A stretch of DNA of 36,609 nucleotides, from NCBI GenBank assembly GCA_019695035.1, contig JAIBAU010000023.1, positions 1 to 36,609 on the forward strand, read 5' to 3'. A program made the translations under genes and the position numbers. Position 1 is the first letter of the stretch; every line of letters starts with the position of its first letter. Shown one piece after another: positions 27,169 to 35,223 of the stretch. Under the pieces are notes generated by a model. That model ran no database searches, was not told where the DNA came from, and was given only the letters and a program-made list of their open reading frames with translations. This DNA is from Caulobacteraceae bacterium. GTDB lineage: Bacteria > Pseudomonadota > Alphaproteobacteria > Caulobacterales > Caulobacteraceae.

Positions 27169-28533
27169 ATGACCGCACGCATCCTGGTCGTCGATGACGT
27201 TGACGCCAACGTCCGCCTGCTCGAAGCCAAGCTGTCCGCCGAGTACTACGACGTCCTGACCGCCACCGACGGCCCGTCGGCCCTGGCGGTCGCCGCGCGC
27301 GAGCAGCCCGACATCGTGCTGCTGGACGTGATGATGCCCGGCATGGACGGCTTCGAGGTCTGCCGGCGGCTCAAGGACGACGCCTCCACGCGGCACATTC
27401 CCGTGGTGCTGGTTACGGCCCTGGACGGCCGCCAGGACCGAATCACCGGCCTGGACGCCGGGGCCGACGAGTTCCTGACCAAGCCGCTCGACGACCTCTT
27501 CCTGTTCAGCCGCGTGAAGTCGCTGACCCGGCTCAAGCTGGTCATCGACGAACTGCGCCAGCGTGAGGCGTCGGGCCGCAAGCTGGGGGCCATCGAGGGC
27601 GTGGGCTCGCGCCTGGCCGCCACCGGCGGACGCGTGCTCATCGTCGACGACCAGGAACGCCAGGCCCAGCGCATCGCCGCCGAGCTCTCGGTCGAGCATC
27701 GCCCGGTCATCGAGACCGAACCGGAAAAGGCCCTCCTGACCGCGCGCGGTCCGGTCGACCTGCTCATCGTCAACGCCTGCGCTCGCGGCTTCGACGGCCT
27801 GCGCCTGTGCGCCCAGATCCGCTCCGACGAGCATTCGCGCCACCTGCCCATCCTGGCCATCGTGGACGTCGACGACCGGGCGCGCGTGGTGAAGGCGCTG
27901 GACCTCGGGGTGAACGATATCCTGGCTCGCCCCGTCGATCCCCAGGAGTTGGCCGCGCGCGTGCGGACACAGATCAAGCGCAAGCGTTACACCGACTTCC
28001 TGCGCACCAATCTGGACCATTCGCTGGAGCTGGCCGTCACCGACCAGCTGACCGGCCTTCACAACCGCCGCTACATGTTCGGCCAGCTGAAGGCGCTGGT
28101 GGACCGCTCGCGCCAGGGCGGCGAGCCGGTCTCGGCGCTGCTCATCGATCTCGACCACTTCAAGTCCGTCAACGACGGCTTCGGCCACGACGTGGGCGAC
28201 GAGGTGCTGCGTGAGTTCGCGGTGCGCCTGGCCACCAACGTGCGCGCCATCGATCTGCCTTGCCGGTTCGGCGGCGAAGAGTTCTGCGTCATCATGCCGG
28301 ACACCCGGCTGGAGGACGCCCAGCGGATCGCCGAGCGCATCCGTCTGCACGTGGGCGGCTCGCCGTTCCGCGTCGCCGGGGGCAACGAGCGGCTGAACTG
28401 CACCATCTCCATCGGGGTCGCCGCCACGACCGGCGAAGGCGACACGCCCGACAAGCTGCTCAAGCGCGCCGACGCGGCGCTGTACCAGGCCAAGGCCGAG
28501 GGCCGGAACCGGGTGATCGCCAGCGCCGCGTGA
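27169..28533 (+). CDS. pleD: Diguanylate cyclase response regulator PleD
   Basis: 454 residues, the same length as C. crescentus PleD. REC1 (1-125) has phosphoacceptor Asp53 in VLLDVMMPG. REC2 (about 153-275) carries Asn202 at its acceptor position (LLIVNACARGFDG), so it is a non-phosphorylated dimerisation adaptor. The GGDEF domain has its active site GGEEF at 368-372 and the inhibitory I-site RAID at 359-362, five residues before it, so product feedback by c-di-GMP is expected. It makes c-di-GMP during the swarmer-to-stalked transition and is controlled by PleC and DivJ, like DivK. It is co-transcribed with divK. A bidirectional terminator follows. Confidence 0.97.
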   Translation: MTARILVVDDVDANVRLLEAKLSAEYYDVLTATDGPSALAVAAREQPDIVLLDVMMPGMDGFEVCRRLKDDASTRHIPVVLVTALDGRQDRITGLDAGADEFLTKPLDDLFLFSRVKSLTRLKLVIDELRQREASGRKLGAIEGVGSRLAATGGRVLIVDDQERQAQRIAAELSVEHRPVIETEPEKALLTARGPVDLLIVNACARGFDGLRLCAQIRSDEHSRHLPILAIVDVDDRARVVKALDLGVNDILARPVDPQELAARVRTQIKRKRYTDFLRTNLDHSLELAVTDQLTGLHNRRYMFGQLKALVDRSRQGGEPVSALLIDLDHFKSVNDGFGHDVGDEVLREFAVRLATNVRAIDLPCRFGGEEFCVIMPDTRLEDAQRIAERIRLHVGGSPFRVAGGNERLNCTISIGVAATTGEGDTPDKLLKRADAALYQAKAEGRNRVIASAA

Positions 28534-28540
28534 GCCCAAC

Positions 28541-28566
28541 GAAAAACGCCCCGGTCTCCCGGGGCG
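28541..28566. terminator. Bidirectional terminator between pleD and rpmG
   Basis: CGCCCCGG (28547-28554) pairs with CCGGGGCG (28559-28566) around TCTC. On the minus strand it is followed by TTTTTC, a good U tract for rpmG. On the plus strand CTTTCTG is weaker. Both genes converge here. Confidence 0.8.
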
Positions 28567-28595
28567 CTTTCTGCGTTCAGGCCTGGTGGAAAGCC

Positions 28596-28763
28596 TTACT
28601 TGATCTTGCCTTCCTTGAACTCGACGTGCTTGCGCACGACCGGGTCGTACTTCTTCAGCACCAGCTTGTCGGTCTTGGTGCGGGCGTTCTTCTTGGTGAC
28701 GTAGAAGAAGCCGGTGTCGGCCGACGAGTTCAGGCGGATCTTGATAGAAGCGGGCTTGGCCAT
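28596..28763 (-). CDS. rpmG: 50S ribosomal protein L33
   Basis: A 55-residue basic protein that I translated directly: [19 protein letters not shown], then [19 protein letters not shown] and [17 protein letters not shown]. This is the standard alphaproteobacterial L33, without the CxxC zinc motifs of the zinc-binding form, so it is the non-zinc version. GAAGG lies about nine bases before the ATG. It has its own promoter (28815-28842) and terminator. It binds 23S rRNA near the E site. Confidence 0.96.
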   Translation of the reverse strand: MAKPASIKIRLNSSADTGFFYVTKKNARTKTDKLVLKKYDPVVRKHVEFKEGKIK

Positions 28764-28814
28764 CGGGGCATACCTTCGGGAACGGCCGGAAGCCGTGGAA
28801 AATTCGGAGCGCGG

Positions 28815-28842
28815 AACATACTCAGGACGACCGCTAAGTCAA
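28815..28842 (-). promoter_or_regulatory. Promoter of rpmG
   Basis: On the minus strand TTGACT (28842-28837), a 16-base spacer, and TATGTT (28820-28815) make a good sigma-70-type promoter, about 52 bases before the rpmG start. Confidence 0.6.
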
Positions 28843-28886
28843 CCGCCGTAACGGACGGCGTCCGCGGACGTGTCTTTCGGGTCGCC

Positions 28887-29597
28887 TCAGTCCAGATAGG
28901 TTATGTCGTGCCGCCCCCGCACGAAGCGTACGAAGGGGATCGCCCGTGAGGGCTCCACCATGCGCGCGCGGACCTCGGACAGCACGAACTTGGTGATGGC
29001 CGGCAGGTCGAATTCGCCGGTCCGCGACAGCGGGATCCAGTCGATCTCGTCCAACTCACCGCAGTCCGGAGCGCGCTCCAGGCTGATCAGCGAGCCGGCC
29101 TCGGCCATGAAGAAGCGCGCGTCGAACCGCCGCGCCCGGCCCGGGGGCGTGATCGCCCGCGCCACGTAGGACAAGGCCGCGAGGTCGGGCAGGGCTCCCT
29201 GGGCCAGGAACTCGCGCCACGGCCCCGCCGCAGACCGCGCCGGGGCCGGCGTGGCCAGCAGCAGGCCGGTCTCCTCAAAGGTCTCGCGCACCGCGGCCAG
29301 CGCCAGGGCGCGCGCCAGGGACGGTCGCGCCCCCCGGGTCAGCCGACCCTCAACCACCGGGTCGAGTTCGCTGGCGGCCGGCGCCCGGAAGTCGGTCCGA
29401 TCGACCCGCCCTCCCGGGAACACCCATTTGGAAGCCATGAAGACATGGCCCTTGGCGCGTCGTCCCATCAGGACGCAGGGCTCCGGCCCGTCGCGCCGAA
29501 CCACGATCAGGGTGGCGGCGTCGCGCGGTCGCAGGCGCGCGCCGGCCACGCGCGGCGCGTCGGTCAGGTCGGACTTGCCGTCGAACGGTCCGCTCAC
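28887..29597 (-). CDS. NUDIX hydrolase family protein
   Basis: A 236-residue protein starting at a GTG that overlaps the DUF4424 stop (GTGA, 29594-29597); the frame continues open upstream inside that gene but no start is supported there. The Nudix box is present in extended form: WVFPGGRVD, then, after an insert of ~40 residues, AVRETFEETGLLL with the REx2EExG catalytic core. The insert separates Gly-Gly from the box helix, as in Nudt19/CoA pyrophosphatase-like proteins. Substrate is a nucleoside diphosphate linked to another moiety; which one is not readable. It is last before rpmG in a minus-strand run beginning at rnr. Confidence 0.87.
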   Translation of the reverse strand: MSGPFDGKSDLTDAPRVAGARLRPRDAATLIVVRRDGPEPCVLMGRRAKGHVFMASKWVFPGGRVDRTDFRAPAASELDPVVEGRLTRGARPSLARALALAAVRETFEETGLLLATPAPARSAAGPWREFLAQGALPDLAALSYVARAITPPGRARRFDARFFMAEAGSLISLERAPDCGELDEIDWIPLSRTGEFDLPAITKFVLSEVRARMVEPSRAIPFVRFVRGRHDITYLD

Positions 29598-30613
29598 TGG
29601 TACTCGGCAGGTGTCGGGGTGAGGATCAGGATGTCCAGGTCCCGGTCTGGCCGCCAGTTGTCGTGCACGACCTCGAACTGTGTCGGTCCGATCTTGCGGA
29701 CCCCGCTGGCGCAGAAGCTGACCAGGTTCCGGGGGTCGCCCTTGTCCACCACCAGCCGGAAATGGCCGATCGGGCGGGCCCAGTTGCCTCCGGTGCGCAG
29801 GATGTAGCTGACCCGGCTCTCGAAGAAGGGGGCGCTTTCCGCGTGGTCCCCGACCATCGTTCGGCGCACCGCCGCCAGGAAGTGATCGTCGACGCAGTAC
29901 CTGCGCAGATAATCCCGGTACCAGGCCTCGCCCGAGGACCACGGCGAACCGATCGATGTTCCGGCGCTCTGGCCCGCCGCGGGCTGGTAGCGGTGCTCGA
30001 CCGCCAGTTCGCGGCCGGCGGGAAAGGTCTGCTCCCAGTGGTAGGTCGTCTTCAGGCGCCAGTGCGGCATGTAGTGTTTCACCATGCCCCGGCCGTCGCC
30101 CTGGTCGTACTCTTCGACCATGACAAGGTCCTCGCGCTCCAGCGCCTCCCGGGTCGCCGCCGGCAGGGCGTCGAGGGCCTCCCAGGTCGCTTCGAGATGC
30201 GGCGCCAGCGGCACGCCCAGCGACTCCAGGCGGGCGGTGACGTCGCGCTCGCCGACGAGGGCCTTGCGCTCGACCTCGGCGGTGACGGGCCGCCCGTCCA
30301 CCAGGGTATGGAAATCGAGCAGGTTGACCGGGTCCTCGGCCAGCAGGGGCAGGGGCTCTTCCGAGAATTCGATGTCGGGCATCGGGAACGCGACGCGGAT
30401 GGTCTTGTCGCGGCCCGAGGTGTTCACGAACCGGTATTTCACCACCACCGATCGAGCCGAGATGTAGAGGTCCTCGGACCGCATCTCGATATCCTCGTCA
30501 TGGGTCAGCACAAGGCCGCCCGCCGCCAGTTCGGCGGACGAATCATTGGCCAGGGCCGGCGCTCCGGCCAGCAGGAGGGCGGCCAGGGCCGCGGCGGTCA
30601 TCAGCTTGCGCAT
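29594..30613 (-). CDS. DUF4424 secreted protein
   Basis: A 339-residue protein from the ATG at 30613, which opens a normal signal peptide (MRKLMTAAALAALLLAGAPA, cut at ALA before NDSSAEL). The mature part matches DUF4424: NDSSAELAAGGLVLTHDEDI and EDLYISARSVVVKYRFVN, and later PFPEGR-like (FPAGRELAVEHRYQPA) and NLVSFCASGVRKIGPTQFEV near the end. It is periplasmic and mostly beta-structured in expectation. Function is unknown; in some organisms members are next to cell-envelope genes. It follows rnr by 103 bases and overlaps the NUDIX gene start. Confidence 0.87.
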   Translation of the reverse strand: MRKLMTAAALAALLLAGAPALANDSSAELAAGGLVLTHDEDIEMRSEDLYISARSVVVKYRFVNTSGRDKTIRVAFPMPDIEFSEEPLPLLAEDPVNLLDFHTLVDGRPVTAEVERKALVGERDVTARLESLGVPLAPHLEATWEALDALPAATREALEREDLVMVEEYDQGDGRGMVKHYMPHWRLKTTYHWEQTFPAGRELAVEHRYQPAAGQSAGTSIGSPWSSGEAWYRDYLRRYCVDDHFLAAVRRTMVGDHAESAPFFESRVSYILRTGGNWARPIGHFRLVVDKGDPRNLVSFCASGVRKIGPTQFEVVHDNWRPDRDLDILILTPTPAEYQ

Positions 30614-30716
30614 GTCGTTCTCGATGTCTGCGTCGGCCCTACGCACGCCGGCCAGCCGTCGAATTGACCCTTGATCCGGCCCGCGCCGTCAAGCGCGGAT
30701 CGTTACGGAGCGGGGG

Positions 30717-33014
30717 TCACCGGCGGCGCTTGCCGTGGCGGATGTTCTTGGGCTTGCCCGCCGGTCGCTCGCGGCCTCGAGGGCCGGGTCGGCTGCGGTC
30801 GGGGCCCTTGCCCGCGCGGCTGCGCAGACCCAGCCGGGGCTGGGGCGCATTGGGGTCGCTGGGCTCGGGCTCGCTCAGCATCTCGAACAGCAGGCCGCCG
30901 GTAAGGGGGGTCGCCTCCTGCAGCCGCACCTCGACCCGGCGGCCGAGGGTCCAGCGCGCGCCGCTGCGCTCTCCCACCAGGGCGTGGGCGCGGTCGTCGT
31001 GGTGGAAGAACTCGCCGCCCAGGCTGGAGACCGGAACCAGACCGTCGGCGCCGGTTTCCTCGAGCCTGACGAACAGGCCGAACCGCGTCACGCCGGTGAT
31101 TCGTCCCTGGAAATCCGCGCCGACCCGGTCCTGCAGGAAGGCTGCGACATAGCGGTCCGTCGCATCGCGCTCGGCCGCCATCGAGCGCCGCTCCGTGGCG
31201 GTGACGTGCTCGGCGATGGCCGACAGCTCCGCGATCTCCCGATCGGTCAGGCCGTCGTCGCCCAGCTTGAGACCCCGGATCAGTCCCCGGTGCACGATCA
31301 GATCGGCGTAGCGGCGGATCGGCGAAGTGAAGTGGGCGTAGCGGTCGAGGTTGAGGCCGAAGTGGCCGATGTTCTCGGGCGAGTAGATCGCCTGCATCTG
31401 GGTGCGCAGCACCACCTCGTTGACGATATCGGCGTGAGGCCCCTCGCGGGTCTCGTCGAGCAGGCGGTTGAAACGCCGCGTCGTCGCCGGCTCGCCCTTC
31501 GTCCACGGGATGCCGATGGTGCCCAGGAAGTCGGCGAGGTTGAACAGCTTCTCCTGACTGGGAGCGTCGTGGACCCGGTAGATCAGCGGCATGCGCCGCT
31601 TTTCCAGCTCCTCGGCGGCGGCCACGTTGGCCTGGATCATCATCTCCTCGATCAGCCGGTGCGCCTCCAGCGAGGGGCGCGGCAGGATCGAGACGACTTC
31701 TCCGGCGGGGCTGATGCGGATCGACCGCTCCAGCGTTTCGATGGCCAGGGGCGAGCGCGACTGGCGCCCTTTCAGCATGCACCCATAGGCGGCCCAGAGC
31801 GGCTTCAGGATCGTCTCGAGCAATGGTCCGGTCTTGTCGTCGGGGCGGCCGTCGATCGCGTTCTGGGCCTGTTCGTAGGACAGCTTCGCGGACGAGCGCA
31901 TGAGCCCACGGACGAAGCGGTGCCCGGTCTTCTTACCCTGGCTGGAGAACACCATGCGCACGGCTAGGCAAGCCCGGTTCTCGCCCTCGACAAGGCTGCA
32001 GAGCCCGCTGGACAGGCGGTGAGGCAGCATGGGTTCGACGCGGTCGGGGAAGTAGGTCGAGTTGCCCTTGTTGCGTCCCTCGCGGTCCAGGGCCGAGCCG
32101 ACGCGAACGTAGGCGGCGACATCGGCGATGGCGACCCAGACCACCCAGCCCTCCGGGTTCTTCGGGTCGTCGTCCCGATGGGCGTAGACGGCGTCGTCGT
32201 GGTCGCGCGCGTCGGGCGGGTCGATGGTGACCAGCGGCAGGTCCCGCAGGTCGGTGCGCCCTTTCAGGTCCGGCGGGGCCGAGGCGCCGGCCTCGGCTTC
32301 GGCCGCCTCCGAGAAGCCCGTCGGAACCCCATGGGCGTGGATCGCGATCAGCGAGGCCGCGCGCGGCTCATCCTCGCGCCCGACCACCTCGAGGACCTTG
32401 CCGGGGCGGGGACCGTAGCGCTGGCGGGACTCGCCCACGGCCGCCAGGACCAGGTCGCCGTCCTTCAGCTTGCCGACCTCGGCCTCGGGGATGAACAGAC
32501 TGTCTTTCGAGCGCCGGTCGACGGGTTCGATGCGCGTCTCCCGCCGGCCCTTGCGGACCACGCCGAGCACGCGGTGCGCGCTCTGGCCCAGCCGTTTGAT
32601 GAGCCGGGCCTCCCAGCCGTCCGTGGTGCGGTTGAAGCGCACCAGCACCTTGTCGCCGAGACCCGGGGCTCCGCCCGCCTTTTCCGACTTGTCCGGGGCG
32701 AGCAGGGCCAGGGGGGCGTCTTCCGCATCCGCCAGCCGGACGAAGAGGTCGCCGTCGGCGTCGCGCTCGACCACGTGGGCCACCCCCACCGGTGGCAGGG
32801 CCCCCCGCTCCGCGAAGCCCTTGCGCCCGCGCCGGCCCAGCTTGCCCTCGGCCTCCAGGTCGCGGAGCATCTCGCGCAGGGCCCGCCGCTCGGCGCCCTT
32901 CAGGCCGAAGGCCCGGGCGATATCCGCCTTCTCCGCCTCGCCCGCCTCCTTCAGGAAAGCCAGCAAGGTTTCCTTGGTTGGCAGGCCCACGGGCCGCTTG
33001 GGTGTCTTCGCCAC
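30717..33014 (-). CDS. rnr: Ribonuclease R
   Basis: A 765-residue 3'-5' exoribonuclease of the RNB family, which degrades structured RNA. The start GTG is preceded by GGAGG at 4-base spacing. The N-terminal helix-turn-helix and two cold-shock domains (~1-230) precede the RNB catalytic core, with the metal-binding aspartates in TIDPPDARDHDDAVYA. SPIRRYADLIVHRGL is the conserved RNase II/R segment. An S1 domain lies at ~635-725 (GRITGVTRFGLFVRLEETGA), followed by a very basic, disordered tail rich in Arg, Lys, Gly and Pro. This tail length and composition distinguish R from RNase II. A perfect -10 (33032-33039) lies upstream. Confidence 0.96.
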   Translation of the reverse strand: MAKTPKRPVGLPTKETLLAFLKEAGEAEKADIARAFGLKGAERRALREMLRDLEAEGKLGRRGRKGFAERGALPPVGVAHVVERDADGDLFVRLADAEDAPLALLAPDKSEKAGGAPGLGDKVLVRFNRTTDGWEARLIKRLGQSAHRVLGVVRKGRRETRIEPVDRRSKDSLFIPEAEVGKLKDGDLVLAAVGESRQRYGPRPGKVLEVVGREDEPRAASLIAIHAHGVPTGFSEAAEAEAGASAPPDLKGRTDLRDLPLVTIDPPDARDHDDAVYAHRDDDPKNPEGWVVWVAIADVAAYVRVGSALDREGRNKGNSTYFPDRVEPMLPHRLSSGLCSLVEGENRACLAVRMVFSSQGKKTGHRFVRGLMRSSAKLSYEQAQNAIDGRPDDKTGPLLETILKPLWAAYGCMLKGRQSRSPLAIETLERSIRISPAGEVVSILPRPSLEAHRLIEEMMIQANVAAAEELEKRRMPLIYRVHDAPSQEKLFNLADFLGTIGIPWTKGEPATTRRFNRLLDETREGPHADIVNEVVLRTQMQAIYSPENIGHFGLNLDRYAHFTSPIRRYADLIVHRGLIRGLKLGDDGLTDREIAELSAIAEHVTATERRSMAAERDATDRYVAAFLQDRVGADFQGRITGVTRFGLFVRLEETGADGLVPVSSLGGEFFHHDDRAHALVGERSGARWTLGRRVEVRLQEATPLTGGLLFEMLSEPEPSDPNAPQPRLGLRSRAGKGPDRSRPGPRGRERPAGKPKNIRHGKRRR

Positions 33015-33031
33015 GAATCCTCCGTCGCCCA

Positions 33032-33039
33032 GATATAGC
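33032..33039 (-). promoter_or_regulatory. Candidate -10 element of rnr
   Basis: Minus-strand GCTATATC matches the Caulobacter consensus GCTANAWC at all eight positions, 17 bases before the rnr GTG. I do not see a strong -35. Confidence 0.5.
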
Positions 33040-33064
33040 GACGGTCATGGCCCTTCGCCTGAAA

Positions 33065-35110
33065 TTAGCGGAGGACGCGGTCCAGGAACTCTGCGGTCAG
33101 GCGGGCCCGATCGATCTGGGTTGACAGCCTGTTCCAGTCCGCATCGCCGTTTTCCCCCAGGTAGAGCGCCTCCGCCAGTCCGCCCGCATCGTTCTGCAGC
33201 AGGGCGTTGGCGACCCGCTGATCACTCTGGCGGGCATTGCGAGCGTCACCCCAGTTGCGCACCACAAGCACCGGCTTTCCGGCCATGATGGCCTCGGTGG
33301 TGAGCGCCTTTCGGGCCGTGATCGAACCGCCGGCCAGGAGAGCCCCTTCGGATTCCGGGCTGTTGAAGGCGATCGCCGCGCGCCATGACCGGGAGATATC
33401 CTGCAGTGCGTCGAGGGCCGCCTCGCCCAGGCCGATGAGCGCCGTCCGCGAAGCATCCAGGCCGGCCCGGCGGATGGCCTCGCCGGTCAGCGCCTCGACG
33501 TCGGTGCGATTTGCGGGGTCGGGCAGGCGCAACGTCCACCAGCCCCGGGTGGCGAACAATTGGGCAAGCGGATCGAAGCTGTAGATGGTGTCCGGGTCGA
33601 CCGCAGACTGGAGCACGACCACGAGAGGTCCCGGCGCGCCCTGCAGCGAACTGGTCAGCAGGCCCTGCAGTCGACCGCCGCCAGTCTTGGCCACCGACAC
33701 CGGCTCGGCGTCCGCGAGTCGCTCCGGCAGCAGCCGAGGCCCGCCCCCGATGTCGGCGAGGCGCCGTCGGGTCAGATCGAAGAGATAAAAGGCGCGCGGC
33801 AGCTCCGGCCCCGACACCTCAAGCAGCACCTTGGCGCGTGACGGGTCGACGTGCATCACCCGGGTCGCGGAGCCGGCGCCGAACTGAACCCTCAGCGTGG
33901 ACAGAATCGACTTCAGCCCGACGTCGGGCGTGTCGTGCTCAAGCCCGTCGGCGCCGCGATAGGACGCGAGCAGGAACCGGCTCTCCGCGTCAAACAGCAC
34001 GCTGAGCGGCTCGCGGTCGGGCCGGGCCGAGACCGGTGGGGCCATGGTGTTGGAAGCGGAGTCCCAGAGACGCACCGACTTCACCGTCTCGGCGCCACTG
34101 CGCGCCAGCACCCAGAGCTTGCCCGGTTGATCGCTGGCGGCCATGAAGACGATGTCGGGATCGGCGCGATCGACCGTGCGCACGGGCCTCCAGACACTGC
34201 CGTCCAGCGTGCGCCACACTTCGTGTTTGCCGTCCGGCTCGATGTCGCGACGCAGGATCGCCCGTCCGCCCTGGGCTTCCCAGCGATAGGTCCGGGCGCT
34301 GCCCTGGATGACTTCGTGGGGTTCGCCCGTCGCGAGGTCGACGTTGTAGAGCGTCATGCCCGACAGTGGCGCGCCGCTATCAGACGGTCTCATCATGCTC
34401 ATCCGCTCGGGGTCGGGCGGCGGGCCGGGGATGTAGACGCCCCTCGGCAGCCAGGCCTTCTGGGGGACCAGGGTGAGGTCTTCGCGATCGAACGCCGCCA
34501 TCAGGGCGTGGTTGGAATCGAGCACGCTGACGACTTCGGCCAGATTCAGGACGCGGCGGAATTTCTCGGGCGGAATGCGGAGGTGCGGTCCGGCGGCGGG
34601 CTGGAACAGTTGCACAGCGCCCGAACCATCCAGGGGCACCGACATGACTCGCCGATACGGCAGCTCGCGCCGGCGTTCGGCGAAGTTGGTGAAACTGCCC
34701 GAACGGCGCGCAAGGTTGGTCGGGCTCGAGCCCGACACGCCCACCAGCACGCGATCCGACCCGGCCCAGGCGATCCAGTGGGTATTCACGTCCCCCATGG
34801 AGATACGTGCTTCACCCTTGGTGGGATCGTCGGCGGAAAAGACCAGGATCTCGGTCTGGCGGCGCTGCTCGGCGCCGCTGTCGACGATCAGGGCCACATG
34901 CTTGCCGTCTGCAGACAGGTCCGCGTCGAGCGCGGGCGCCGGGCGGAACAACTCCTCAATCGTATAGGGTTCGATCACCGGCTTGACGCGCGGCGCCGTC
35001 ACCTCGATCCCGGACAGGGGCGTGGCGGACTGTTCGGACTGCGCGCGCGCCGGCACAGCCGCCAGTAGCGGCGCGCCGGCCAGCCCACACAACAATTTAC
35101 GCCTGTGCAT
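33065..35110 (-). CDS. S9 (prolyl oligopeptidase)-like protein lacking catalytic residues
   Basis: A 681-residue exported protein. The N-terminus has twin Arg (HRRKLLCGLAGAPLLAAVPARA), a Sec or weak Tat signal. Residues ~50-450 read as a beta-propeller-like domain (ADLSADGKHVALIVDSG and similar blades). The C-terminal ~230 residues align by pattern with the S9 alpha/beta hydrolase domain: PLVVVLQSAVDPDTIYSFDP takes the place of the HGGP region, AQLFATRGWWTLRLPDP follows, and LIGLGEAALDAL (558-569) replaces the usual GxSxGG nucleophile elbow. No histidine occurs in the last 112 residues. The Ser and His of the triad therefore seem lost and peptidase activity is unlikely. GAGG precedes the ATG. 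It is divergent from the TonB-like gene. Confidence 0.75.
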   Translation of the reverse strand: MHRRKLLCGLAGAPLLAAVPARAQSEQSATPLSGIEVTAPRVKPVIEPYTIEELFRPAPALDADLSADGKHVALIVDSGAEQRRQTEILVFSADDPTKGEARISMGDVNTHWIAWAGSDRVLVGVSGSSPTNLARRSGSFTNFAERRRELPYRRVMSVPLDGSGAVQLFQPAAGPHLRIPPEKFRRVLNLAEVVSVLDSNHALMAAFDREDLTLVPQKAWLPRGVYIPGPPPDPERMSMMRPSDSGAPLSGMTLYNVDLATGEPHEVIQGSARTYRWEAQGGRAILRRDIEPDGKHEVWRTLDGSVWRPVRTVDRADPDIVFMAASDQPGKLWVLARSGAETVKSVRLWDSASNTMAPPVSARPDREPLSVLFDAESRFLLASYRGADGLEHDTPDVGLKSILSTLRVQFGAGSATRVMHVDPSRAKVLLEVSGPELPRAFYLFDLTRRRLADIGGGPRLLPERLADAEPVSVAKTGGGRLQGLLTSSLQGAPGPLVVVLQSAVDPDTIYSFDPLAQLFATRGWWTLRLPDPANRTDVEALTGEAIRRAGLDASRTALIGLGEAALDALQDISRSWRAAIAFNSPESEGALLAGGSITARKALTTEAIMAGKPVLVVRNWGDARNARQSDQRVANALLQNDAGGLAEALYLGENGDADWNRLSTQIDRARLTAEFLDRVLR

Positions 35111-35164
35111 TCAACGCCTCGCCCCCTAGCCGAACACCGCTGTATGATCGCCGCGTGATCGCAA

Positions 35165-35206
35165 TCGGGGTGACCCCGACCGCTGCGGTGGAGCGATAAA
35201 TCGCTC
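35165..35206 (+). promoter_or_regulatory. Two tandem palindromes before the TonB-like gene
   Basis: TCGGGG-TGA-CCCCGA (35165-35179) and GAGCGAT-AA-ATCGCTC (35191-35206) are perfect inverted repeats within 42 bases, just ahead of the ribosome site AGGGAGG (35211-35217). They sit in the 113-base divergent region and could be operators or 5' UTR stem-loops. Confidence 0.45.
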
Positions 35207-35223
35207 GGGCAGGGAGGCTCGAC

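Noticed and set aside
27037..28539. A 500-codon minus-strand frame opposite pleD
   Set aside because: It covers a gene whose every functional residue is in place on the plus strand; no ribosome site or family match was seen.
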